A stretch of DNA of 14,506 bases from Mycoplasma sp. CAG:877 (GCA_000433455.1 HF992484.1:1-14506), one strand, 5' to 3'; numbered from the stretch's first letter, positions 1 to 7,147 are shown. Translations and numbers: made by a program. Notes: generated from the sequence alone by a model not told the origin.

Positions 1-20
1 GAATCCCTTTTCCTCCGCCA
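1..20 (+). tRNA. 3' end of a tRNA, probably tRNA-Ser (partial)
   Basis: The window opens inside a tRNA. What is visible is the end of a T arm (GAATCCC), a 3' acceptor strand rich in CTCC, and an encoded GCCA tail. G as discriminator base before CCA, together with an acceptor ending in CTCC, is typical of bacterial tRNA-Ser. The anticodon lies outside the window, so the isotype is an inference. It is the first visible member of the tRNA operon that continues downstream after only 9 bases. Confidence 0.7.
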
Positions 21-29
21 TTATAATAT

Positions 30-106
<77 letters not shown>

Positions 107-110
107 ATTT

Positions 111-187
111 GGTCTCATGGTGCAGCTGGTTAACACGTCTGCCTGTCACGCAGAAGATCGCGGGTTCGAGTCCCGTTGAGACCGCCA
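111..187 (+). tRNA. tRNA-Asp (GTC)
   Basis: The acceptor stem GGTCTCA pairs with TGAGACC. Anticodon GTC is at 145-147, the T arm contains GGTTCGAGTCC, the discriminator is G184, and CCA is encoded at 185-187. It lies 4 bases after tRNA-fMet, so the two are almost certainly cut from one transcript. Confidence 0.96.
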
Positions 188-195
188 TTATTTTT

Positions 196-271
196 GGCTT
201 CATAGCTCAGTCGGTAGAGCAAGGGACTGAAAATCCCTGTGTCGCTGGTTCGATTCCCGCTGGAGCCACCA
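196..271 (+). tRNA. tRNA-Phe (GAA)
   Basis: The acceptor stem GGCTTCA pairs with TGGAGCC (one T-G wobble). Anticodon GAA is at 229-231 between GGGA and TCCC strands, with the usual A-rich 3' side of the loop. The T arm contains GGTTCGATTCC and CCA is encoded at 269-271. A run of seven T follows directly, and the next tRNA is 56 bases away, much further than the other spacers in this cluster. Confidence 0.96.
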
Positions 272-327
272 TTTTTTTATATATTCACGAGACGTGTTTA
301 ACTTTCGAGAAATAGTCCGAGGGTTAT

Positions 328-404
328 GCGCTCGTAGCTCAGTTGGATAGAGTGTTTGGCTACGAACCAAAAGGTCAGGGGTTCGAATCCCTTCGGGCGC
401 ACCA
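328..404 (+). tRNA. tRNA-Arg (ACG)
   Basis: The acceptor stem GCGCTCG pairs with CGGGCGC. Anticodon ACG is at 362-364 (normally edited by TadA to ICG, so it reads CGU/CGC/CGA). The T arm contains GGTTCGAATCC, the discriminator is A401, and CCA is at 402-404. Confidence 0.96.
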
Positions 405-410
405 TAATAT

Positions 411-487
411 CGGGAAGTGGCTCAACTTGGTAGAGCACTTGGTTTGGGACCAAGGGGTTGCAGGTTCAAATCCTGTCTTCCCGACCA
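411..487 (+). tRNA. tRNA-Pro (TGG)
   Basis: The acceptor stem CGGGAAG pairs with CTTCCCG. Anticodon TGG is at 445-447, flanked by CTTGG and CCAAG stem strands. The T arm contains GGTTCAAATCC and CCA is encoded at 485-487. It is the last gene of the tRNA operon, and the terminator begins 11 bases later. Confidence 0.96.
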
Positions 488-497
488 TAAGTAATTT

Positions 498-525
498 AAC
501 GTTGAGAAATCAACGTTTTTATTTT
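498..525 (+). terminator. Intrinsic terminator of the tRNA operon
   Basis: A perfect 8-bp stem (AACGTTGA at 498-505 with TCAACGTT at 510-517) is closed by a GAAA tetraloop and followed by TTTATTTT. It sits directly after tRNA-Pro and before the promoter of the next operon, which separates the tRNA transcript from the cell-wall genes. Confidence 0.9.
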
Positions 526-531
526 GTAAAT

Positions 532-560
532 TTGACTTTTTATTCTACATTTTATATACT
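532..560 (+). promoter_or_regulatory. SigA-type promoter of the femX-flippase-femX operon
   Basis: A -35 box TTGACT (532-537) and a -10 box TATACT (555-560) are separated by exactly 17 bases. The predicted start is near 567, giving a leader of about 25 bases before the first ATG. This is one of the best promoter matches in the window and lies between a terminator and the first gene, as expected. Confidence 0.8.
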
Positions 561-591
561 TAAATAAACAATAAGAAACGGGTTGATAGCA

Positions 592-1818
592 ATGGAATTT
601 ATTGAAAATATAGAGAGAGAAGAATATACAAAGTTTGTAATTAATCACATCAATTCACATTTTCTAAAATCATACGAATGGGGAGTTGTTTCTAGAAAAA
701 GAGGGTTAACACCACACTATGTCGGATTAAAAGACAAAAATAAACTAGTCGCAACAGCTTTACTATTGGAAAAAAAATTACCACTTGGTTATAAATATTA
801 TTACATTCCACGTGGCTATACTATAGATTATACAAACAAGGACTTATTAAATAAATTAACAAAAGAAATAGCAGCTTATTCAAAAAGAAACAAAGCCATA
901 TTCTTTCGAATAGATCCGGATATAAAACTACATACGATCGATGAGAATGCTAATGTCATAGAAGGGGAAAATAACTATGAATTAGTTAATACCCTAAAAG
1001 AACTTGGTTTTAAACATAAAAAACTAAACTTATATTTTGAAAATATGCAACCACGTTTCACATTTAGAATAGACTTAAGTCCAAGTGTTGAAACACTAAG
1101 AAAAAACTACAGTAAAAGTGTAAACAGATGGATAAAGATTGCAGACAAATATGGTGTTACGACAAAAATAGGTAATAAAGATGAACTACCAGAATTTGTA
1201 AGACTAATGAAAATGACTGAAAAAAGACAAGGCTTTTTCTCACACGAATATTCATTTTATGAAAGTATGTATGATGAATTTAAAAAAATAGATTCTGTAA
1301 GTCTTCTTCTTGCTAAAGTAGATATAGATAACATTTTAACGGTCATCACTAAAGAAATAGAAAATTGTGACAATGAAGGTAAAAAAGAAAAATTACTTCT
1401 TCAAAAAGAACATTTTGAAGCACTAAAGAAAAGTCCTCATCACGATACTGTAAGTTCCTACATAAATGTTCACTATGGCAATAAGAGTTGGTATTTGTAT
1501 GGAGCAAATGATATGGATTATAAAGATACCTATGCCAATTACAAACTATTTGATTTTCAAATAATGCATGCAAAAGAGCTAAACAAAGATATATTTGATG
1601 AATTTGGTACAGTTGGAAATCCAAAAACAAAAAAATCAATAGCAGGTCTTCATGAATTTAAACGAAAATTTGGTGGTGAGTATACAGAGTTTATTGGTGA
1701 GTTCACCTACATAGTAAATCCAGTTATGTATTTTCTATTTGAAAAACTAGTCGTATTCTACAGAAAACCACTAAAATTATTAAGACATATAAAGGTAAAA
1801 ATTCAAAAGAATAATTAA
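592..1818 (+). CDS. FemA/FemX-family aminoacyltransferase (peptidoglycan cross-bridge), copy 1
   Basis: This 408-residue protein belongs to the FemABX family, cytoplasmic enzymes that transfer an amino acid from aminoacyl-tRNA to the stem peptide of a peptidoglycan precursor. Recognisable family features are the paired GNAT-like halves, LRKNYSKSVNRWIK near 169-182 ending the first half, a charged helical insert at about 250-282, and the C-terminal block with FKRKFGG (356-362) followed by EFIGEF (366-371). The insert is shorter than in the paralogue at 3558. ATG 592 was chosen because the product then begins MEF, like the paralogue; an in-frame TTG at 583 would add three residues, and neither start has a strong Shine-Dalgarno sequence. 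It is first in a three-gene operon with a lipid flippase. The donor amino acid and acceptor cannot be read from the sequence. The family call is firm, the exact role is inferred. Confidence 0.88.
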   Translation: MEFIENIEREEYTKFVINHINSHFLKSYEWGVVSRKRGLTPHYVGLKDKNKLVATALLLEKKLPLGYKYYYIPRGYTIDYTNKDLLNKLTKEIAAYSKRNKAIFFRIDPDIKLHTIDENANVIEGENNYELVNTLKELGFKHKKLNLYFENMQPRFTFRIDLSPSVETLRKNYSKSVNRWIKIADKYGVTTKIGNKDELPEFVRLMKMTEKRQGFFSHEYSFYESMYDEFKKIDSVSLLLAKVDIDNILTVITKEIENCDNEGKKEKLLLQKEHFEALKKSPHHDTVSSYINVHYGNKSWYLYGANDMDYKDTYANYKLFDFQIMHAKELNKDIFDEFGTVGNPKTKKSIAGLHEFKRKFGGEYTEFIGEFTYIVNPVMYFLFEKLVVFYRKPLKLLRHIKVKIQKNN

Positions 1819-1852
1819 TTATAAAAGTACAAATTATGAACGCAGGTGAAAT

Positions 1853-3520
1853 ATGAAAAAAGATTCATTTTTAAAAGGTGCTGTAATGGCAACATTTTGT
1901 ATAGTATTTAGTAAAATTCTAGGTATTATATATGTCATACCATTTCACGCTATAATTGGAACTAATGGTAGAGCACTATATAGTTATGCCTATAATATGT
2001 ATATGCTATTTTTAAATTTCTCAACAGTAGGAATACCATTAGCAATAAGTAAAATAGTTAGTGAGTATCACGCCCTAGGCTATGAAGATACTAAAAAAAG
2101 AGCTTATAGAATTGCCCTAAAAATAATATTTGTAATGTCTATATTATCAACCATAGCTTTATTAGTATTAGCCCCAACAATTGCTAATACGATTATAGGT
2201 GATGTAAAAGGCGGTAACACAGTTGAAGATATAACATACGTATTACGTATATCAGCAAGTGCTATACTATTTGTAACGATGCTAAGTGGTGTAAGAGGCT
2301 ATTTACAAGGTCATAAATATATAACTCCATCTTCTATAAGTCAAGTAATTGAACAATTAGTTAGAGTTATAATAATCATTTTTGGAAGCTACATAGCTGT
2401 AAAATTATTTGGCACCAAAGAAGCTGTAGGAGTAGCAATTTTTGGAGCAACAGCTGGAGCAATAGTTGCTTTAATATATCTTGAACTAAAAATGCGAAAG
2501 CAGTTAAAAAGTGAAGAAAATATCAAGGTAAAAGAAGAAGAAAAAAAGATTACAAACAAGTATCTAGTAAAAAAGCTCCTAGAGTACACCATACCATTTA
2601 TAATCGTATCTGTAGCAGTTTCACTATATAATACCATCGATATGCTAAGTATTGTAAAACCATTAATGAAGTATGGACACTTAGCTATTCAAGATGCAGA
2701 AATGGTCCTATCAATAATTTCAACCTGGGGAGCAAAATTAAATAGTATAGTAACCTCTATAGCGGCCGGAGTAGTAGTTGCTGTTCTACCAAATATTACT
2801 AGTGACTACGTAAAGAAAAACTATAAAGAAGTAGACAAAAAAATAAACAAGACAATCCAGATGGTTCTATATTTTGTAATGCCAATGGTAATTGGACTTT
2901 CATTTTTAGCAGAACCAGTATGGTACTTATTCTATGGAAAAAGTCCATTAGGTGTAAAAGTATTCTCATATAGTATCTTTACCGCAATATTCTATTCATT
3001 ATTCTTAAATATTCATACAATACTACAATCTGTTGGGCATCATAAAGCTGCCAATCGTGCTATAATTTTTGGCCTAGTAACAAAACTATGTCTAACAGTA
3101 CCATTAATAATACTTTTCTCTAAGACTACAATAATTCCAGCATATTATGGTTCAATAACCGCAACAATACTTGCATATGTTACTTCAATTATTATAAGTC
3201 TTATAGACATAAAGAAAAATTTAAATGTTTCATTCAAAAGTACCAAAGAAAAAATATGTAAAATAACTTTTTCAAGTATTATCATGTTAGCAGTTCTTTT
3301 CTTAATAAAATTCTTCATTCCACTATCAGGTGGTAAAGTATACTCATTAATTATAGTAGTATTATATGCACTTATCGGTGGAATAATATATTTTGTATTA
3401 ACCTCAAAAATACATATATTTGAAGATATATTTGAATGTACCTTCAAAGAGTTTATAAACAAAATATTAAAAAGAAAAAAAGTCACCAATAATAATGAAG
3501 AAAAAGTACAGAATAATTAA
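1853..3520 (+). CDS. MurJ/SpoVB (YtgP)-type lipid-linked oligosaccharide flippase
   Basis: A 555-residue integral membrane protein of the MOP/MATE-like polysaccharide exporter superfamily, with about 14 hydrophobic segments. The N-terminus, with LKGA, FSKILGIIYVIPF (19-31) and an IIGTNG turn, matches the YtgP/SpoVB branch of Firmicutes, whose members flip lipid II or related undecaprenyl-linked precursors. A cytosolic K/E-rich loop lies at about 216-240, and the C-terminus is a short basic and Asn-rich tail. AGGTGA (1844-1849) precedes ATG 1853 at good spacing. It is 34 bases downstream of the first femX-like gene and 37 bases upstream of the second. That context supports lipid II transport over capsule export, but MurJ-like and SpoVB-like roles cannot be separated by eye. 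Confidence 0.88.
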   Translation: MKKDSFLKGAVMATFCIVFSKILGIIYVIPFHAIIGTNGRALYSYAYNMYMLFLNFSTVGIPLAISKIVSEYHALGYEDTKKRAYRIALKIIFVMSILSTIALLVLAPTIANTIIGDVKGGNTVEDITYVLRISASAILFVTMLSGVRGYLQGHKYITPSSISQVIEQLVRVIIIIFGSYIAVKLFGTKEAVGVAIFGATAGAIVALIYLELKMRKQLKSEENIKVKEEEKKITNKYLVKKLLEYTIPFIIVSVAVSLYNTIDMLSIVKPLMKYGHLAIQDAEMVLSIISTWGAKLNSIVTSIAAGVVVAVLPNITSDYVKKNYKEVDKKINKTIQMVLYFVMPMVIGLSFLAEPVWYLFYGKSPLGVKVFSYSIFTAIFYSLFLNIHTILQSVGHHKAANRAIIFGLVTKLCLTVPLIILFSKTTIIPAYYGSITATILAYVTSIIISLIDIKKNLNVSFKSTKEKICKITFSSIIMLAVLFLIKFFIPLSGGKVYSLIIVVLYALIGGIIYFVLTSKIHIFEDIFECTFKEFINKILKRKKVTNNNEEKVQNN

Positions 3521-3557
3521 ACGTAAATGATAAATTAATATTAAGGATGGTAAGAAT

Positions 3558-4820
3558 ATGGAATTTGTAACATTAACAAAAAAAGAATTCGATGATTTTT
3601 CAAATAATTATAAAGATAAATGTTATCTTCAAAGTTCTAATATAGCTGAATTTAGAAAAACACAAGGTTGGCATACTGAATATGTGGGTGTAAAAGAAAA
3701 TAAAAAGGTCCTAGCCGCAACACTTTTACTATCAAAAAAGCGTCATATCAAGAAAGAATTTTATACACTACGTGGACCACAGTTAGACTATACAAATAAA
3801 AAACTTCTAAGCTTTTTTATGACTGAGTTAAAAAAACATGTCAAAAACAATAATGGCTATTTCCTACGCATTGACCCATACATAGAAGTAAAATCTTTAG
3901 ATAAAGATGGTAAAGAAACTGGTATCTTTGATAATTCTAATATAATTAAAAACTTAAAAGACCTTGGTTTTATTGAAGTAGAGTCAAAGCAAATGACTGA
4001 TACAGTTCAAGCAAAATTTATGTATGTCATTGACCTAGAAGATAATTTAAATGATACTATGGCTGAAATGGATTCTAAGACAAGACAAATGATCAGAAAA
4101 AACGAAAAACAGGGTGTCGTAATAAGAGTCGGAGATAAAAACGATGTTGAATTGTTTGAAGATATAATGAATCAAACTAGTCAAAGACGTAAATTTAATG
4201 ATCGTGGACTTACATTTTATAAAAACATGTATGAAGCTTTAATCAAAGATAATATGATTTCACTAGTTTTTGCTGAATTAGACATTAATCTTGCCAGAGA
4301 AAATTTAAAGAGTGAACAAAAAGAAATAGAACTAGCAAGAAAAGACCGTGAAGAAAAGAGAAAACTCGGTAAATGTAACGAGAAAAAAGCCAAACAAAAA
4401 GAAGCTGAAGAAGAAAAAGCCTTAGAAAGAATTTCTAAAAAGAAAGCTGAACTAGCTGAACTTGAAGAAAAATATGGTAATAAAATAACCTTAGGTGGAA
4501 TCTTATATATTTTATATGGCAATGAAGTCGCTTCCTTATTTGGTGGCTGCTATGAAGAGTTTAAAGAATATCAATGTTTCTATACAATTCATTATGAAAT
4601 GATAAAATATGCTATTGACCACAAATATAAAAGATATAATTTCTATGCTATCAATAACACTCTAGATAAAAATGATAGCCAGTATGGTATATATCAATTT
4701 AAGCGTGGTTTTGGAGGACATGTAATAGAGTTTATTGGTGAATTTATCTTACCAGTAGATAAACCACTATATAAATCAGTAAAGATCTTATCATCAATAA
4801 AAAACAAACTAAAAAAATAA
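3558..4820 (+). CDS. FemA/FemX-family aminoacyltransferase (peptidoglycan cross-bridge), copy 2 with long coiled-coil arm
   Basis: A 420-residue FemABX paralogue of the gene at 592. Shared landmarks are the MEF start, LRGPQLDYTN (71-80, compare IPRGYTIDYTN in copy 1), FLRIDP (102-107, compare FFRIDP), SLVFAELDI (235-243), and the C-terminal FKRGFGG (381-387) plus EFIGEF (391-396). Between about 243 and 306 lies a very charged Lys/Glu/Ala helix pair, which fits the antiparallel coiled-coil arm known from S. aureus FemA. AAGGA at 3543-3547 precedes ATG 3558 by about 10 bases. It is last in the operon; a terminator begins just after its stop. The two copies are clearly diverged, so they probably add different residues or act in order on the bridge. 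That is inference. Confidence 0.88.
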   Translation: MEFVTLTKKEFDDFSNNYKDKCYLQSSNIAEFRKTQGWHTEYVGVKENKKVLAATLLLSKKRHIKKEFYTLRGPQLDYTNKKLLSFFMTELKKHVKNNNGYFLRIDPYIEVKSLDKDGKETGIFDNSNIIKNLKDLGFIEVESKQMTDTVQAKFMYVIDLEDNLNDTMAEMDSKTRQMIRKNEKQGVVIRVGDKNDVELFEDIMNQTSQRRKFNDRGLTFYKNMYEALIKDNMISLVFAELDINLARENLKSEQKEIELARKDREEKRKLGKCNEKKAKQKEAEEEKALERISKKKAELAELEEKYGNKITLGGILYILYGNEVASLFGGCYEEFKEYQCFYTIHYEMIKYAIDHKYKRYNFYAINNTLDKNDSQYGIYQFKRGFGGHVIEFIGEFILPVDKPLYKSVKILSSIKNKLKK

Positions 4821-4822
4821 AT

Positions 4823-4851
4823 AGTGTACACAAAAAGTGTATGCTTTTTTT
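4823..4851 (+). terminator. Intrinsic terminator of the femX-flippase-femX operon
   Basis: A 9-bp stem (AGTGTACAC at 4823-4831 with GTGTATGCT at 4837-4845, two G-T wobbles) has a loop of five A and is followed by seven T. It starts three bases after the stop codon of the second femX-like gene. Confidence 0.85.
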
Positions 4852-4948
4852 ATTTTCAAACATCTACCTATAAAAAACATATCCTTATAAATTCCCATAA
4901 AAAATAAACACTTCTTCTTAAAAAATGCAAATTATAAAGACATTCTCA

Positions 4949-4954
4949 TATAAT
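4949..4954 (+). promoter_or_regulatory. Probable -10 box for the D-Ala-D-Ala carboxypeptidase gene
   Basis: A perfect TATAAT lies 18 bases upstream of the GTG start, after a terminator that ends the previous operon, so a promoter is expected here. The -35 region at the right distance (around 4926-4931, TGCAAA) matches poorly. The predicted start would leave AGGTGAT (4960-4966) at the very 5' end of the message. Confidence 0.45.
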
Positions 4955-4971
4955 TATGTAGGTGATTATAC

Positions 4972-6054
4972 GTGGTTAAATTAAAACAAATAAAAAAAAT
5001 TCTCTTAATTTTAATAATTACATTATCCCTAACAATCCCACTTCCAATAAATGCATTAAAGAACATAACCGCACCAACAGTCGCAATAGATAACAATAGG
5101 GGTAGAATCCTCTACGAAAATAGAGCTCATGAAAAAAGACTTATTGCCTCAACCACTAAAATATTAACTGCTATAGTAGTCTTAGAAAATAATGACTTAA
5201 ATAAAAAAGTAACTGTTGGCAATGAAGTATTAAAAATGTACGGAACAAGTATATACCTCCAAGTCGGTGAAAAAATGAAAGTAGAGGACTTGCTATATGG
5301 GCTTCTACTAAGATCTGGAAATGATGCCGCCGTAGTCTTAGCAACAGCAACGTCAGGTAGTGAAGAAAATTTTGTTAAATTAATGAACAAAAAGGCCAAA
5401 GAAATAGGTATGAATGATAGTACTTTTGCTAATTCTCATGGCTTAGACGAAGAAACAAAAAACTACTCAACTGCCTATGATATGGCTTTATTATCAAAGT
5501 ATGCCTCCAAAAATAAAACGTATCAAAAAATAGTAGCAACAAAAAAATATGAATTATCAACTGGTACAAAAACTTATCTTTGGTATAATCGTAATAAACT
5601 TTTATCTAACTACGAATTCTGTACAGGTGGCAAAAACGGATACACACCAAGTGCTGGAAAAACACTTGTAACAACCGCCAAAAAAGATGACTTAAATATT
5701 AGTATAGTTACATTAAATGATGGTGATGAATACACGACACATCAAGAACTATATGAGTACCTTTTTGAAAATTATAAAAATTATAAAATAATTGATAAAA
5801 ATATTTTTAACTCCACTAAAAGCTACACAGATGAAAACCTTTACATAAAAAAGTCTTTTTCTTATCCACTAACTCCAAAAGAAACAGACCAAATAAAAAC
5901 ACTAATCAGTATAAATAATCAAAATAAAAATAAAGTAGGGGAAATATCTATCTACTTAAAAGATGACAAAATTGGCTCCCTTGACATATATAAAAACAAA
6001 CAAAAAAAGAAGGAAACATTCCTTCAAAAGATTAAAAACTTATTTATTAGATAA
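4972..6054 (+). CDS. Serine-type D-alanyl-D-alanine carboxypeptidase (S11 family, DacA/DacF-like)
   Basis: A 360-residue low-molecular-mass penicillin-binding protein that removes the terminal D-Ala from stem pentapeptides outside the membrane and so limits cross-linking. A signal peptide is clear (KQIKK, then a hydrophobic stretch to about residue 26, with PINA as a likely cleavage site). Catalytic motifs are STTK (S60 nucleophile, K63), SGN (115-117), and a KNG triad at 221-223 where most relatives have KTG. The C-terminal part (about 270-360) fits the small beta domain, ending in a Lys-rich tail (residues 335-354) that may bind the membrane surface as in DacA, although it is weakly amphipathic. 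The start is GTG 4972, with AGGTGAT at good spacing. The last 15 bases overlap the convergent metallophosphoesterase gene, and no plus-strand terminator is visible after it. Confidence 0.92.
   Translation: MVKLKQIKKILLILIITLSLTIPLPINALKNITAPTVAIDNNRGRILYENRAHEKRLIASTTKILTAIVVLENNDLNKKVTVGNEVLKMYGTSIYLQVGEKMKVEDLLYGLLLRSGNDAAVVLATATSGSEENFVKLMNKKAKEIGMNDSTFANSHGLDEETKNYSTAYDMALLSKYASKNKTYQKIVATKKYELSTGTKTYLWYNRNKLLSNYEFCTGGKNGYTPSAGKTLVTTAKKDDLNISIVTLNDGDEYTTHQELYEYLFENYKNYKIIDKNIFNSTKSYTDENLYIKKSFSYPLTPKETDQIKTLISINNQNKNKVGEISIYLKDDKIGSLDIYKNKQKKKETFLQKIKNLFIR
6002..6025 (-). terminator. Minus-strand terminator of the metallophosphoesterase, inside the carboxypeptidase gene
   Basis: Read on the minus strand, GAAGGAA, a TGT loop and TTCCTTC (6025 to 6009) form a perfect 7-bp hairpin followed by seven T (6008-6002). 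It lies 15 bases beyond the metallophosphoesterase stop. On the plus strand the same bases encode Lys-rich residues near the carboxypeptidase C-terminus, and there the hairpin is followed by A, so it terminates only leftward transcription. Confidence 0.8.
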
Positions 6055-6957
6055 TCTAAAGAAATTAATACTTGGTTGACATAAAAATCTAACTCCAACA
6101 CCATTAGTACCAACACCAGATGAAATAAATAACTTTGAATTACCTACATTATATTTTTCACTATAATAGTTATTTGCTCCCTCATATTTAACAACACCAC
6201 CTATAAAAGGTAAGATAATATTTCCATTATGTGAGTGTCCTGCTAATAAAAGATTTGCCTCATTTCCACTCAATATATAATCTGTTAAATCTGGTTCATG
6301 AAAAATAACAATCTTATACAAATTACTATTACTATTAGCATCCTTAAAATAACTATATGCCTCATCTATATTATAATTTTTTCCTAATAAACTACCAACT
6401 CCAATTATAATAACTGGTAAATTATCATCATCATAAATTAAATCATAAGAGTTATTCAGTAATGAGAAATTAGCTTGTTTAATTATCGTCGTATACTCAT
6501 CACCATCTTCATCACCCATAACAGCATATTTTCCAATACTAGCCTTAATACCTGACAAAGCTTTTATTAATTTTTCACGTTCCTTAGAAGAAATCTTATA
6601 ATCTTTATCAATCAAATCTCCCGTAAAGATAACTAAATCTGGATTTCTAGTATTAATAAGTTTTACTAAGTTTTTAACATCACTCATAAAGACAGTTGAT
6701 CCATAATGTAAATCTGAAAACTGAATAATTTTAGTACCAGAGAAATTATCTGGAATCCTCTCATCTATTATTCTTTCTTCTTTTACTATAACTTTCTTTG
6801 TGAAAATATACGTATTTAAAAGATAAAAAATTGTAACACCTGCTACCAAAATAAATATAATCTTAGCACAAAAAATTACAGTTTTTTTTCTTTTTTCTCT
6901 TTTTTCTTCACTTAAAATTTCCGATTGTTTTTCCCTGTTTAATTCTTCTCTAGTCAT
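6040..6957 (-). CDS. Membrane-anchored calcineurin-like metallophosphoesterase (YkuE/YaeI-like)
   Basis: A 305-residue protein with a charged cytosolic N-terminus, one transmembrane helix (about 27-50) and a calcineurin-like phosphoesterase domain, probably facing outward. Metal-site motifs in order are SDLHYG (D82, H84), GDLID (D114), then GDED (148-151) where the family normally has GNHD or GNHE, then FHEPD (H220) and GHSHNG (H241, H243). Replacement of the usual Asn and His in the third motif is unusual and may change metal binding or catalysis. The start at 6957 was chosen because GGTGAT (6967-6962) is a good ribosome site for that ATG; an upstream in-frame TTG at 6969 would overlap it. 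Relatives act on lipid-linked diphosphates or other phosphoesters, and the substrate here is unknown. The gene converges on the carboxypeptidase, overlapping it by 15 bases. Confidence 0.85.
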   Translation of the reverse strand: MTREELNREKQSEILSEEKREKRKKTVIFCAKIIFILVAGVTIFYLLNTYIFTKKVIVKEERIIDERIPDNFSGTKIIQFSDLHYGSTVFMSDVKNLVKLINTRNPDLVIFTGDLIDKDYKISSKEREKLIKALSGIKASIGKYAVMGDEDGDEYTTIIKQANFSLLNNSYDLIYDDDNLPVIIIGVGSLLGKNYNIDEAYSYFKDANSNSNLYKIVIFHEPDLTDYILSGNEANLLLAGHSHNGNIILPFIGGVVKYEGANNYYSEKYNVGNSKLFISSGVGTNGVGVRFLCQPSINFFRLSNK

Positions 6958-7007
6958 TACTATCACCAATTATATTGTAACATACATTTATGACTAATAG
7001 TAAAAAA

Positions 7008-7072
7008 ATAAAAGATATCTAAAATTACCTAGTAAACAAAACATAAAAGATATGCTAAAATTATAAAGTAAA
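7008..7072. repeat. Imperfect tandem direct repeat in a divergent intergenic region
   Basis: Two copies of about 29-30 bases, 7008-7036 and 7043-7072, share ATAAAAGATAT, then CTAAAATTA, then AGTAAA, with a one-base insertion and three or four changes. The spacing is about 35 bases. They sit between the divergent metallophosphoesterase and FAD-oxidoreductase genes. The second copy contains the best promoter -10 candidate. They could be a duplicated promoter or a regulator site, or a chance AT-rich duplication. Confidence 0.55.
7033..7061 (+). promoter_or_regulatory. Possible extended -10 promoter of the FAD-oxidoreductase gene
   Basis: TAAAAT at 7056-7061 is preceded by TGC, giving an extended -10 (TGnTAAAAT). 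A weak -35 TAAACA (7033-7038) lies 17 bases upstream. The predicted start near 7068 leaves a leader of about 80 bases before the TTG start. The remainder of the 190-base intergenic region shows no clear hairpin or riboswitch. Confidence 0.45.
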
Positions 7073-7147
7073 GAAAAAATAGATAGCACCATAACTTTAT
7101 AACACGTTACAAAGTTCAAAGTGCAGACATGAAAGGATTGATATAAA

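Noticed and set aside
109..567. Two open frames (about 68 and 74 codons) across the tRNA cluster
   Set aside because: They run through mature tRNA genes, have no ribosome site, and their sequence only reflects conserved tRNA arms.
583..591. TTG at 583 as the start of the first femX-like gene
   Set aside because: Possible, but the ATG at 592 gives the MEF N-terminus shared with the paralogue, and no better ribosome site favours the TTG.
4217..4522. Ser/Phe-rich open frame on the minus strand inside the second femX-like gene
   Set aside because: It is the reverse reading of the Lys/Glu-rich coiled coil (AAA/GAA codons give TTT/TTC) and has no start signals.
6046..6058. Palindrome TTAGAT-A-ATCTAA at the carboxypeptidase stop codon
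   Set aside because: Considered as a plus-strand terminator, but no T-run follows and the stem is all weak A-T pairs with one G-C.
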